A program made the translations under genes and the position numbers. Below, piece after piece: positions 1 through 11,713 of a DNA stretch of 64,000 nt. Origin of the DNA: Oxyruncus cristatus (taxonomy: Eukaryota > Chordata > Aves > Passeriformes > Cotingidae); the NCBI GenBank assembly GCA_013399855.1, contig VXAY01002371.1, positions 1,647,337 to 1,711,336 on the forward strand. The letters are read 5' to 3'. Under the pieces are notes generated by a model. That model ran no database searches, was not told the origin of the DNA, and was given only the letters and a program-made list of their open reading frames with translations. The first letter of the stretch is position 1; each line of letters starts with the position of its first letter.

Positions 1-1574
1 GCTCCCATGTCAATGTTAGCATGTTACTGCTAAGAAAATCAATAAAATGGAAGACCTCAACTCAAAATCTTGTAAATTGGCAGTGGTGACTGGTTAAGAG
101 TATTGAGTGGTTAGGCTTTCCATTCTTGCTTTCCTAGGCTTTCATCCTCTCACATTGCTCTCTGTGCAGTATTCTTCCATTGTAGAGTTACTGGCAGATG
201 CAAAAGTGTGATCAACAAGTTATCAGCAGCATTAGGACTTTTTAGTGGGATTTTCTGTGTTAGAAGAGTGTTCTTCTTTCCTAGGCATGAGTAAGTTATG
301 AATAAAACACATATATAATGTATATCAACATGTTTAAAATGTAGTGACAAAACTGTATTACAGTTTTACAATCTTCTGGTCAGCTCAGTGGCTTACTTCT
401 AGAAACACAGTTTGTGTCGATGCTGGTCATCAAGTCGTAAAAATAACTTTATATTATTGCACCTTAAAGGTCAAAGGGGATTACTGATGTTGAAGCCTCT
501 TCTTAATAATTCCAGTGGATCTGTGCTGTGCTTTTAGGTAGATGCTTTTTACTGGTCTCTGGTAATTTTGCCATTGATAGGTTACCATTGGTAGCTTCTC
601 TTCTGTCCATCAACATGCACACATGCATGTTACAGTTTAGCTCTGGAGCTATTTCAGTTTTTGATGTTGCATTGTTCTGAGTCAAGATCAGCTATAGCAA
701 TTGCCATGTAAAAGGCAGCAATATGACCACAGTTTAACTATTCTTGCTATATATTGTTCAGGCCTTCAGTGCTAGATGCCTTTGTCATTGTTTTCAAAGA
801 ACTTTGCTCTAATTTCATCAAGAGGGGAATGTTTCTTCCAGATTGTTTTTCTAACCTTCAAAATATTTTGCAATGAATTTATAATTGGCAGGGTCTGTAC
901 ATAGTTTAAAGTGTTTCAAGTCCTTTAGTTTTATGTTCTAAAAACATGTATTAACTGAAAAATCATTGAAGTGGAAATTTTAATATCTTTTGGTGCCCTG
1001 CAAATTGATGCTGATCAATGCAAAAGGGACCTCTTTTACGTTACTTTGTCTGGGGAAGAACATAGCCATTCTAATGGCCTGCTGTATTAAGAGATAGATG
1101 TTTTTGGATGCAGAAATAAATGTAGCTGATTTCATCCAGGTCTGTATATAGAAATTATTGCAAAAGAAGAAAAAACCCAACATTCTTCTGTTTTGCTGAA
1201 TAAAGTTAATGAAATTATTTGCTAACTGATTCGGTTCAAGAATCTTACTAAATTGTTGTGGCTGGTCATCTGTTTTCATTCTCCTACTGATTTAATTACA
1301 AAAACACCACAAATCTTTTGCCAAAGTTTTTGTTAATGAAACGCTTCAATAGTGACAGAATTTCTATATAACTGTAACAGCGAAAGCTTCTTACTGAAAT
1401 TCTGTCCGTGTGAGTAATGCATTATAGGTAATGCCAAAGGGGAAGGGGGGGAATTGTCTAACTAAACTTCTTTTAACCTATGCCTCTTTGTAATAAAATA
1501 ATGGTAGTCAGGGTTTCCAAAGAGATGAGGATTTGAAAAGTGAGCACGGCAGCTAATAGCTGTGGTAACAGGCT

Positions 1575-1910
1575 GAATGTAGTTGAATAATACCAATGCA
1601 GTGGCCTCTCGGTGTGTCTCTGCGCCTCAGGGCTCAATAGTGAATGCGCAGCATTGTTTCGCTGTGAAAAGTCTCGGAGCTCTTGGGATGTCAGGGCAAA
1701 CCGATGGAAACTGATTTTCAGCTTGTAGCCTCCTTATAAGAGGGCTGGAAGAAGCCTGGGGGCAGTTAGCCATTGCTCCCGGCTCCTGTGCTCTACCAGC
1801 TCCATGCTTGTATGTGGCGAGTCCCCTGCGGAGATCTTGCAGCTCAGCAGTGTGCCCGTGGGAGAAGACGAGAGAGGGGGGGAGGGATTTTTTTTCCCTC
1901 GTGATGAGTT
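1575..1910. promoter_or_regulatory. CpG-enriched patch, possible regulatory element
   Basis: About a dozen CpG dinucleotides in some 330 bases, against very few in the flanks, with a TATA-like ttataaga near 1735 and a CCAAT-like (attgg-reverse) ccattg about 40 bp later. This could be an alternative promoter or enhancer. It could also be chance, as no clear exon structure follows. Confidence 0.25.
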
Positions 1911-4900
1911 TCATGGTTGAATGTTAAGTGAAAGCTTTCCCTGAGGGAAGTTTAGAAAGTGGCATTTGAATTTAAGGAAAAGCATGGACATATGTTATTT
2001 CATTGAGGATTTACAGCTTAACGGTCTAAATTTGATCACAGGTTTTGGAATAAAATAAATGTTTTACAGTGTGAAGGGTTTTTTAAATAAACTGAAACTC
2101 TGGCTAAGTTGTGAGAATGACTCCTAAATGAATTACTTTGTAAGTTCCCGTGTGTGTAGGGTATGGAGTTGAGAATGCTTTGATGTTCTCTCTATGAACA
2201 GAAACAATAAAAGGAATTGGTTTTTAGTATGGCTTGTTGGGAAAACCCTGCAATTCCACCACAGAGTTAATACATCCTTCCCTCCTCAGCCCCCACCTTT
2301 ACTCGTTTTAGACAACAAAATTAGCCTTTATGGCCAAGTTTTTCTAAGTGCAGGCTGTGTGTTTTGGATTCGAGAATTTGATTTGGATTCCGGCTCTAAT
2401 ATTTAAATAAGGAAGGATTTGCTACCCCTTTTTCATAGAAAACAAACAAGTGGAAAACCCAAACAAGGAAAATGGTGGGATTGAGTGTCCCTATCTTGGA
2501 AGAAAGATACAGCGAGAAGGAGAAATCTGAGAAAAAATACTCCTTTAGCTGTACTAACAGGATTTAAATAGGAGTCTGATTTTCTGTTTTTCCTGTCTCT
2601 GATCTAAACATTGAGAAGGCTCATCTGAGTTGTTTACTGAATACTGGCAGTGTTTGGGCCACATGGACGGCTTTAGATGTTGTTTATTATAGTTATCAAG
2701 AACTCTGAAAACTGGCCAATGTAGAAGTGTCTGAAGGCTGCAAAAGAGAATAATAATATGGTACTGACTATAGAAGTCAGGAAAGCAGAAGGATGATAGC
2801 AGACAGTTATCTGATGTCTTCTGGTGAATGTTTTGAATTTTGTCTGTCTTGCTGTAAAGCACATAGTGGTATATTTTTAAGAAGGAGGTTTCATGCCTCT
2901 CTGTATTTGTCAGTTTTTCTCCTCCAGATTGACAAAAATTGCATAATAAATCCAGTATTCAGTAGAAATCTTTTTTTGTTTACCGACTTTCTTTGTATGG
3001 TGTTACATGTTTATAAAATTCTATTAAAATACCTCTGAATAAGAATGTTAAGAGAATTTTAATACTTTTAAGTCCATAGGATTATTTTTCTAAAGCTGTT
3101 GGTAAAGAAGGCAATAGGGACTCTGCAATATATAGCTTTAATAAAATGTCTGCTTCAAATTAAGCATTTTATTGTTCTGATAAGAAAGTACAGAGAAAGA
3201 CTTATGACTCAGTAAGTCAATTGCTGTGAATTGTGCACCAAATGCTCACTGTAACCAAGTCCAGGCCTCTGATCTGTTTGCTTCTTGCCCTGTGGCTTCT
3301 GAAGTGTGACTGTTGTTGCTGTTAATCTTTGAATACTGATATGTCAATAAGTGTTCCAGGCGTTAACACCATCTGTATATGGGCACAGAGGCTACGCTGC
3401 TCTGTACGCTGACACTGCAGTGATGTCAACCTCCATTCATGCTTTGCTTCTTGCATACAAAAACTCTTAAGGAAGGTATTGCTTGTTTGAGATAGGAATT
3501 TTGTTCTCAGTGGTTTGTCTTCATGAAATAACAGCAAAAAAGTAGTAGGAAGTATAGCACACACTGCAGAAGGGCCTTAAAGCAGCTCTGAAAACACTGT
3601 GCAACCAATTCTTCATCACAAACATGGATCTCTTGGAGTGGCTTTCACAGTCATGCCTTGAAAGCTTACTGATAAGGAAGGGAAGCTTCATTTTCTGGTG
3701 GCACTGTATTTTCGCTGTACTGCAACAGTTAAAGGATGTTGAATAGGAAAGGCACAAACACGATGCCCAGACTTTAAAAGTGCAGATTTCCCTCCATGCT
3801 CCAATGGGCCATTTAGAAGGACCAAATCAAGGTGAACAGCAGTCTGGATGTGATAGGTTCATCAGTAGAAAATGAAAAATGAAGATTTGGGGTGACTGCA
3901 TTTTTAAACTGTGTTGCATGTCGCAGCAATAAGATACCTTTTGACTTTTCTGGTGTGACCAGTTATTTTGTTGCCGTTTGGCAGTCTTAGTCTTCTGGAC
4001 CTTATTTATGTAAAATTCCATATTTAGCTGTAGAAGCAATATAGTAAGAAGACACAGGATATTTTGTACTCCTATGGATTTGAACACCTGCTTGATTTCT
4101 TTTTATTTATTTTCATTTAAACAGTTGTAAGATTTCAGTATACTGATTATTTTATGCTGTAAAAATCTGTTGCAGTCATTTATTAAATCCAGAGTCCTTT
4201 AACTGTCACTGAATATGTTCGTATTGAACTGAGGTTTTGGAAGAGCTGTTAGCTTACTGTTATAATGCCATCTTAAAAACAAGACCTAATGTTTTTTAAG
4301 AGAGTGAGCATAAGAAAACAAATGATTTGAAATGCCTGAGCCAGTCTGTGGTGGAGACAGACCATCAATATATCTTAGTTCCAACCTGGGTAGAATTTAA
4401 AGAATCTTCTCCTCAAGATGTAAATGTGAATACTGCTTTCTGCAGCTTGTATTTTTATTGAAGAGAAGAAACACAGAAAACCTTTCTTCTTTTATTGGAA
4501 ACGTGAACATCTGTTAGGAGGAGTCTGCTGCTACTATTTCAGTTCAGTTTCAAAATTCTAGTTGCTAAACTTCCTGAGGTGCAGAGGAGGTTCCAGTAAG
4601 TGTCTTTCGTTCAAAACCAAATGGGAGAGATCATTTAGCTGTATTTAAAGAAAAACATCAATTATTTGAAGCTTCTGAGACTCACTTCCATTTGGCATCT
4701 AACAGTGTCAGCTATTTCAGGGAACTGGCTTTTACGAAATGTCTTTTGTTTCATGTAGGATTTTCACTGGAAAAATTTGGAAGTCAACAGAAAATTCAGT
4801 GGCAGAAACAAACAATTGACTGCTAAAATGAGTTTAAAAGACCTAACCAGTTTGTGCTAGGTACTGTAGTTACAAGTTCTCGTGAAATTGAAAGGTATGA

Positions 4901-5963
4901 GTTGTAAAAAGATGCCTTCTTTAGGGTCACACAATGAAATTTTCACTGTAATTAGCAAGAATGATTCCTAGATGCCATGTTTCCTTCTACTGAAACTGTA
5001 TATGACTCTCAAAAGTGTGAATGTGACTTTACAGTGAGAGACAGTTAACATTTTTTAATCTTAAAAACCTCCCAGTGTTTTTGGTAAAGCAACAAGTGTT
5101 GTGTGGTATGGTGGGAGTGCCTAGCCAAGACCTCCCATGTGCTCGTGCTGGCAGTGGGCATTTAAAGGTTTTGAACTTCAGCAGCAACTTGAGCAACTTG
5201 GTTTGGATAAAGTTGAAAACAGTAGTATATTATATGCTGAAGTGACGGGACATTTGCTCAGAGCAGTAGATTAAAACGGGAAGAAGTAGAAACCAGACCT
5301 GATGGCCAAGCACTGTTACAGTGATATAGCGTAGCGTGGGAAGACGCTAGTAATGTGCCAGCAGCAAGGCCTGATCCTGGGTGGTGCTGATTGGAAAGAA
5401 GAGTCCATGTACATTTTCATTCCAGCACTAAAGCTTGATTGTAAAAGTACTAAAAGATTCACAGAAGCATCATGTTGAACAGTAACTGCTTATGCTTCTT
5501 CACTAAATACCAGTATGGGCAGAGAAGAAAAGGATGTAAAAGCTTTGATTATTTGTCATCTAGGGTGTTAATCCTCCTTGTCATCTGTAGTATTACTCCT
5601 CCATATGCATTCATATCTACAAGTCTTCACTAAGTTTTCATTTGCTCTGATTTAGAAAAGATTAGAACTGTACCTTTTTTTTTTTTTAATAGGAGAGAGG
5701 CAAGCCTTCAAAATTCACAAGAAGATGGGAAACAATTCTTTTAAAAGGCCCATAAATTGAGCATTGGATCCATATGCTTTATTTGTGTTGCAGTACATCA
5801 GCAGCATGTGATGGCTTGTTCCTTTTGTTAGGTGTCTCTGCAGTACTGTATACAGATTAAATAGCTACTGCATTGCAGAGAGTTATTAATACACTACATT
5901 GCACTTCCAGGGAAGATGTCAGTGTGTCCTTTAGCCTGACTGTACCTTGTCGTTGAGTTATAG

Positions 5964-6103
5964 GTTTGGTTGGTTTTTTTTTGTTTTGTTTTTTTGTTTG
6001 TTTTTTCTTTTTGGTGGTTTTTTTTTTGTTGTTGTTTGTTTGGGGTTTTTTTGTTTGTTTGGTTGGTTGGGGTTTTTTTTTNTTTTTTTTTTTTTTTTTT
6101 TTA
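5964..6103. repeat. T/G low-complexity tract
   Basis: Almost only T and G (runs of T broken by single or paired G), with one N at 6082 inside a T run. The apparent ORFs here, of Phe/Leu/Gly/Val composition, are artefacts. Confidence 0.9.
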
Positions 6104-8399
6104 ATTTTGCTGAGGATAACTTATTTCTTCAGTAAATCCTTAGCCAGATCGGAACTATAGAATAACATAATTCTTCACCTCTATAAACTTCACTTATTGT
6201 TCAAGTTTAGAAAAATCAAAGCCTCGTTCCAAAATAAAAAGAGGTCACCCTTCTCAAATCTTAAACCTGATACACTAAAAATGAGGTCTTATGCCACTGC
6301 ATACAATTAGAGGGAGCAGGAGATGGGACAGAGAAAGGTATACAGCTCCTAAAATACAACACAACTCCTAAAATATATGAAGTGTTATGAAATCAGAAGA
6401 GGGGCCAACCCATTATTTTTCTGGCACATCAGTGTACTGTTTGTGATGCACATTAGTAAAACCAGAAGGGTTTTCAGTTTCCAGTCTTCTGCACTGATAG
6501 CTCTCAGTGCTGTATATGTTTAAAGTGGTGGAGAGTGAGGGATTGTTCTTGGGGAAGTCTCACTGTGTAGGGGGAACTTCTGCTGACTTATACGTGAGGA
6601 TGGAAGAGAGAGCTAAGGTCAGATGTGGGTGTGCAGGGATGAAAGAGCAAGGCAGAGAGAAATAAGGAGTTCATCTCTGTGTTCCTCTTCCCTCTACCTA
6701 CAGTAATGCTCATCAGAGCTCACTCTGCTGGTTCAGACCAGTGGCTGAAGCTCACACTGCAATTGCTGCAGCCCCTGCTTTTACCTAGCCTGCTGAAACA
6801 GACGTGGAACACTGTCAGAGTTCAGGAGGTTTGTCATCGCTGCATGATGAAGCTGCTGGTATTATTTGTATGTCATAAGACATACAAATAAGAAAAACCC
6901 TGTAGGCAAGGTGGGCACAAGGTGTGAGGAAGAAGAGGTCCCGAGGAATGAATCATTAGCTCCTGACAGAAGTATGTGTGAACGTGGAGCATAGCAAATA
7001 TGTGGTAAATTTGCTACATTGAATTGATTTGAGTACCTGGGTACTGCACTGTGTATGTACTGAGAACTTTGGGACTAGCGTTGGCCATCCTATGCCTGTG
7101 AGTGTGTCCAAGACTTACAGATATGTGGTAGCTTTGTCTAAAGTATTTTGCACAGATCTTGCAAACAGATCTTTTAATGTAAATATGTAAGTATAAAAAA
7201 AGTCCTCAAAAACTACAGGAGAATATATGCAAGAGAGAGCGTGTCTCAGTGATCTAAATGTGTCAGCATGGCAACAGGCTGTAAACACCTAATCTTTTAG
7301 CCTGGGTAAAAGGGACTTTCACCCCAAGAGCCCTGACGTTCAGATCAAAGTGTTTCACAGCTTTGCAAATGATCTCAAGGCTGTCTTCACTTCCTTTTCT
7401 ACCTCCAGTTTCCTGCTGAAAGGCGTTGTTCAAGGACTGTGCTCTTTAGGAAAACTCTGAATGAAGCTGAGGCCATGTTATATACAAGGATAGAGACAGT
7501 GAATTTCAAGTGAGATTTTAAAGATAGAGTGCCTCTTTGTGGGCTAGGTTTGAGCACGCAGCTGTGAGAACACACATGGAAAGTAGTGCCAGCATCTGGG
7601 AACTCTTCTGATTTCTTTTGCCTCCCAGCTCCAAGATAGAAATGCCACCACCCCCTTCACAGGCCAAGGAGACGTCAGCTTTCTCACCGGTTAGCACCTG
7701 TCTATATCCTTTTTTCTCCTTTTCTCTGTTCTTCATCTTTTCTCCTGTTTCTCCTCTCACTGTTTCGTCTCTCCTTCCCCCCGCCCCCCTTTTAGTTTGC
7801 TTTATTGTGATTTAGCACAGAGCACTTGGTGGTTTGGTTTTCACATTTTCTTCTGGAAGTCTTTCCTCTTGCTCTTAAAAAAAAAAAAAAAACGCTGAAG
7901 CATTGCAAGCACTCTGCAAAAGCTGTTCCTGTTTATGTTAGGGCAGACTAAGATCCAGAATGATTCTATTGCTGAGGATCATCCTATTACATTACAAGTT
8001 CATGGGACTTTTTAACATAAACACAGAAGTTTCACAATACCAGCAGATGATTTATTTGCTTTACACGTGTATCGATACTGTCTGCAAATCAAGGAGCAAA
8101 GCATAATAAATGCCGTGGAAGTGGGGGCTCTATTTGATGTTTTCACAGTGTTGTGCCCAGAAAAATGGAAGTTAGTGGGTGTTGCTCAGTGTAGTGTGCA
8201 TTTTAAAGTTACCCACAGTGATACCCATTGTCCTGTCCCTGAATTGCATGATGTCATGTTTCATTTAAAGCTCTTAGTGATGCCGAGGACTGTCGGTGCA
8301 CTGGGGAAAAGGCGGTGAGAAAGTTGTGAATCAGGTTTCTGTAAAGCCTTTGTGTTTAGGGTTTTGATAGATAAAAGCTGACTCATGCAATATTTCTGG

Positions 8400-8720
8400 C
8401 GAAGGAGCTGTACAGACTAGTAAGAGCTTCTCATTTTACCTGAGTGCCCAGTGAGCTAATTCGGGAACAGCTGAAGTCAGAGCCAGCGCCTCTCCTCTGC
8501 CGCACAGGTAGGTCGTGGGTTCTTTGAGAGGATTAGAAAAACAGAGGGGACTTTTTCATCCTGGGTGCGAGGAGCCAGAGACATTCCTCAGTGGTGAGAT
8601 ACTGTCGCAGAGGATTTTCCCTTGCAATAATGTTCTCAGATATTACCATGCTTCGCTGTGACAGAAGCTATTCTGCTTTAAGTATTGTAGGGAGCGGGGG
8701 CCGGGCGACAGTAATTTGAC
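8400..8720 (+). promoter_or_regulatory. CpG-enriched patch with a splice-donor-like site, possible alternative first exon
   Basis: Around ten CpG in 320 bases. It includes gccgcacag followed by gtaggt at 8508, a good 5' splice site not preceded by a usable ORF, about 5.8 kb upstream of the first coding exon. Many vertebrate RhoGEF genes use alternative non-coding first exons, so this is a candidate. There is no transcript evidence. Confidence 0.3.
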
Positions 8721-10780
8721 AGACAGAAGCACATTAGTTGGTGACTTTTTTCCCTTGTTGTGAGATTTCTAATAAATGGGATTTCTGTTCCTCAAAGTTC
8801 AGTTAAAATACTTGGCAGAGTATCGTTTGTGACAGTCCAGACTAGAGATCTAATCCGGCAAATATTGTAGCTCTCTAATGTGATTTTGTTCACAGAGGGT
8901 GTTAGTTTTAGAACTGATATGCGTTCATATACAAAATTTAGTGATTAAAAATCTGCTGACCTTCACTTGGACAAAATCCAGAGCAGAGGATATGGGGAGA
9001 GTATTTAAAATAATCTGGGATTCCTGTAATTTAATTTAATCTTTCTCAGTCAGGAATCTGTAGAACATTTATGTTTGTTTCTAAATTCCAGTGTTGCATT
9101 TTGAATTTGATACTGGATGTAGAAATTGTTCTAGACAAGTTTGCTTAATTGTATCCACAGTATGAATGCTTTGTTTGAAATATGAAAATATCTCAAGGGA
9201 AAACCAGGAAAGATATTTCTTGTAATCTCATAACTTTTTTATAGCTAAACTTCCAAAGGATGTGAATACTGTAATTTCTGGTAATGTTGTCTTTGTAGAA
9301 AACACCTGATGTGCTCTTTTTCATGCCGGGAGAAAGGCAACAACCACCTAATCATGAATATAAATTGACTTGTGAGTTTTTTGTTGTACAATGTGTATGT
9401 CTTAAAACGTCATGTGCAGTAAACAACTTGGAGAAATAAACACCTATATTTAGGTAGGACTTGGGGATCTTTAAGTCAGTTTTATATTTAAATACAAAGA
9501 ACTTTATCTCTCATTGTATGCTAGTGTTCTAGCATAGCCAAAGCTGCAGAGATAATGGAAAAGCATTTATCGTTACTATGAATATAGTTACAGGAAGAGG
9601 TATTTGTTAAAGAAAAGCAAGTAATAGAAGAAGGGTATGCATTTTTGGTGAGAGCTTGTTTATGACTGCACACTGAAAACATGAGATATGCCAAGATTGT
9701 TGCTTTACATGTGCCTTCAGTGTTGTAACTAATGTTAGAGTTGCCTGTTGGGGTGAAATGCAGATATTTCTTGCCCTTGCATGTCTGTAGAATAGGAACA
9801 TGTCATTGTTTTTGCTGGGGAGTGCTCTGGGGCCATACCATGCCATTGTGTGTGTGTGTGATGCAGGAGCAGGGAGGTTTGCAGAAGATGACTGAGTCCA
9901 ACGACTAACTAAATTAATGCAAAGGCACAAACAAGAAATGACCTTGTTTGGGGAGCGTGTTTCTTTCTGAGTAGGGACAAGTAGTAATTATCCTCCTTTC
10001 AGTGCTGAACTAACAAGTAATTACTGTTATTCCTTAATTAAAGTATGCAAATTGAAGATTTCTTTTTTTTTCCTCCCCGGACTGAGTTAAATACCGTTAT
10101 TCACAGCTGACAAAAGTTCTCAATATTATTTTGGTTCATCCTTGAAAAGGTTCAGTAACCAAAAGAAAGCCTAACAAAAAAAGCAGTGAACCGGGCCAGA
10201 CGTGGGTCATGGTATACAAGACTTGCTCAGAGCGTGTGCCTCTGCAGGCTCTGGGGGTACCTACAATCACACACACTGTTTGCAGCATGAGTTTTGATGA
10301 ATGCACCTACCTGCTGGTGCTGCTGCCAAAACTGGGGGATGAGAGGGAGGGGGCTTGTAAATCAGTGTCGTGGGATATGGGACAAATTACTTGCTTTCTG
10401 TAGTAGGTTTGTATGAGAGAGAGATATTTGTAAGAGGTTACAGGGTTTGCAAAAGCACTGGGTCAGTTATGATTCATAGAGAGCCATCCTGGGGGAGGCT
10501 GTTTACTCTCCCCTCACTCTCATTAATTCATTTGCAAATTTTTCACCAGGCAGCTGGTACGGACCTTAGGTAGCTGGTGCAAGAGTGAAGTTACTTTGCA
10601 GTACAACTGAGGAGTAAAACTGTACTAGAGCTCTGAAAAGTCAAATGCAGACCCTGAGAGAAAAGAGGATGGGCACATGTCTGTGGCAATGAACTCAATT
10701 CAGCTGCTGCCTTTTCTGATGCACTTGTGACTGCAGAAATCATCAAAAAACTCTGTTCCTGCTTTTAACAGTGGAGTGTT

Positions 10781-11292
10781 ATCATAGAGATTATTTTCCA
10801 ACCTAAATGATTCTAAGATGACTGAGTCCAACCATTAACCCAACAATGACAAGTCCACCACTAAACCATGTCAACAAATGCCACATCTTCATGCCTTTTA
10901 AATACCTCCAGGGATGGTGACTCCACCATTTCCCTGGGCAGCCTGTTCCAGTGCTTGACAGCCCTTCTGGTGAAGAAATTGTTCCTAATATCTAATGTAA
11001 ATCTTCCCTGGTGCAACTTGAGACTGTTTCTTCTTGTCCTATCACTTGTTATTCGGGAGAAGAAACCAACCCGCACCTTGCTTGAATCTCCTTTCAGGCA
11101 ATTGTAGAGAACAGTAAGGTCTCCTCTGAGACTCCTTTTCTAGACACCCCCACCTCCCTCAGTTGCTCCTCATAAGGCTTGTGCCCCAGACCCTTCACAA
11201 GCTCCATTGCCCTTCTCTGGACGCACTCCACGCCTCAATGTCTTTCCTGTAGTGAGGGGCCCAAAACCGAACTCAGTGCCCAGTACAACGCT
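10781..11292 (-). mobile_element. CR1 LINE 3' fragment, antisense to PLEKHG1
   Basis: Reading the minus strand gives the end of CR1 ORF2: [20 protein letters not shown], then [19 protein letters not shown] and a stop at about 10861. This is the familiar CR1 reverse-transcriptase C-terminus (FFT-x-RAV-x-HWNRLP). It is followed by the short 3' UTR and tail. The copy is 5'-truncated, as is usual for CR1. Its terminal about 25 bases before the tail are inverted relative to the expected sequence (see findings). CR1 dominance supports an avian host. Confidence 0.9.
10861..11076 (-). pseudogene. CR1 ORF2 C-terminal remnant
   Basis: An open stretch of 71 residues, the C-terminal remnant of the CR1 reverse-transcriptase polyprotein. 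The endonuclease and RT catalytic regions are missing, so the fragment is inactive. It ends in FVDMV and stop, the usual CR1 ORF2 ending region. Confidence 0.85.
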
Positions 11293-11431
11293 GCCTAGTC
11301 GCAGAGGGGTTTCTGAAGACAAATCTGTGAAGCCTTGGAACATTTACAGATCCTGTGTTATTGGGAAGGGCAATGGGTTTGTAACAGCTACCTGTACCTG
11401 AGACAGAAACTGAGAGGTTGGCAGAGCCAGG

Positions 11432-11713
11432 GTGTCTCCCCAAGTTGTGATTTCCACAGGCAGGGTGTTTGGTACAGGACTTGCCAGCTGGGGAAAGGGA
11501 GCTGCTTCCTGGTTCTGTGACATGCTGAAATCCCTGGTCCCTTGTGACCTGCCTTTTTGCCAGGTGCACCAGCTGCCTAGGTGCCTAGCTGCTGCTCTGC
11601 AGGACTTTTGTGCCATCGGAGTGGACCCCGAGAAACATGCTTTGCTGGTTGGAGATATAATGGACAAAATTTTAACAAAAGTTCTCCACAGAGAAGCCAA
11701 AGAACCAATTTAG
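11432..11713 (+). other. Unexplained ORF adjoining the CR1 fragment
   Basis: An open frame of 93 codons in a locally GC-richer block. The 3' half, after an acceptor-like ctttttgccag at 11564, reads protein-like: ALQDFCAIGVDPEKHALLVG, then DIMDKILTKVLHREAKEPI and stop. I do not recognise the family. It could be a terminal exon, a pseudogene fragment or chance. I do not call it a gene. Confidence 0.2.

Noticed and set aside
9884..9910. Short match to CR1 (gatgactgagtccaac) also present at 10816
   Set aside because: Only about 17 bases match, with no flanking CR1 sequence, so it may be coincidence or an unrecognisable relic.
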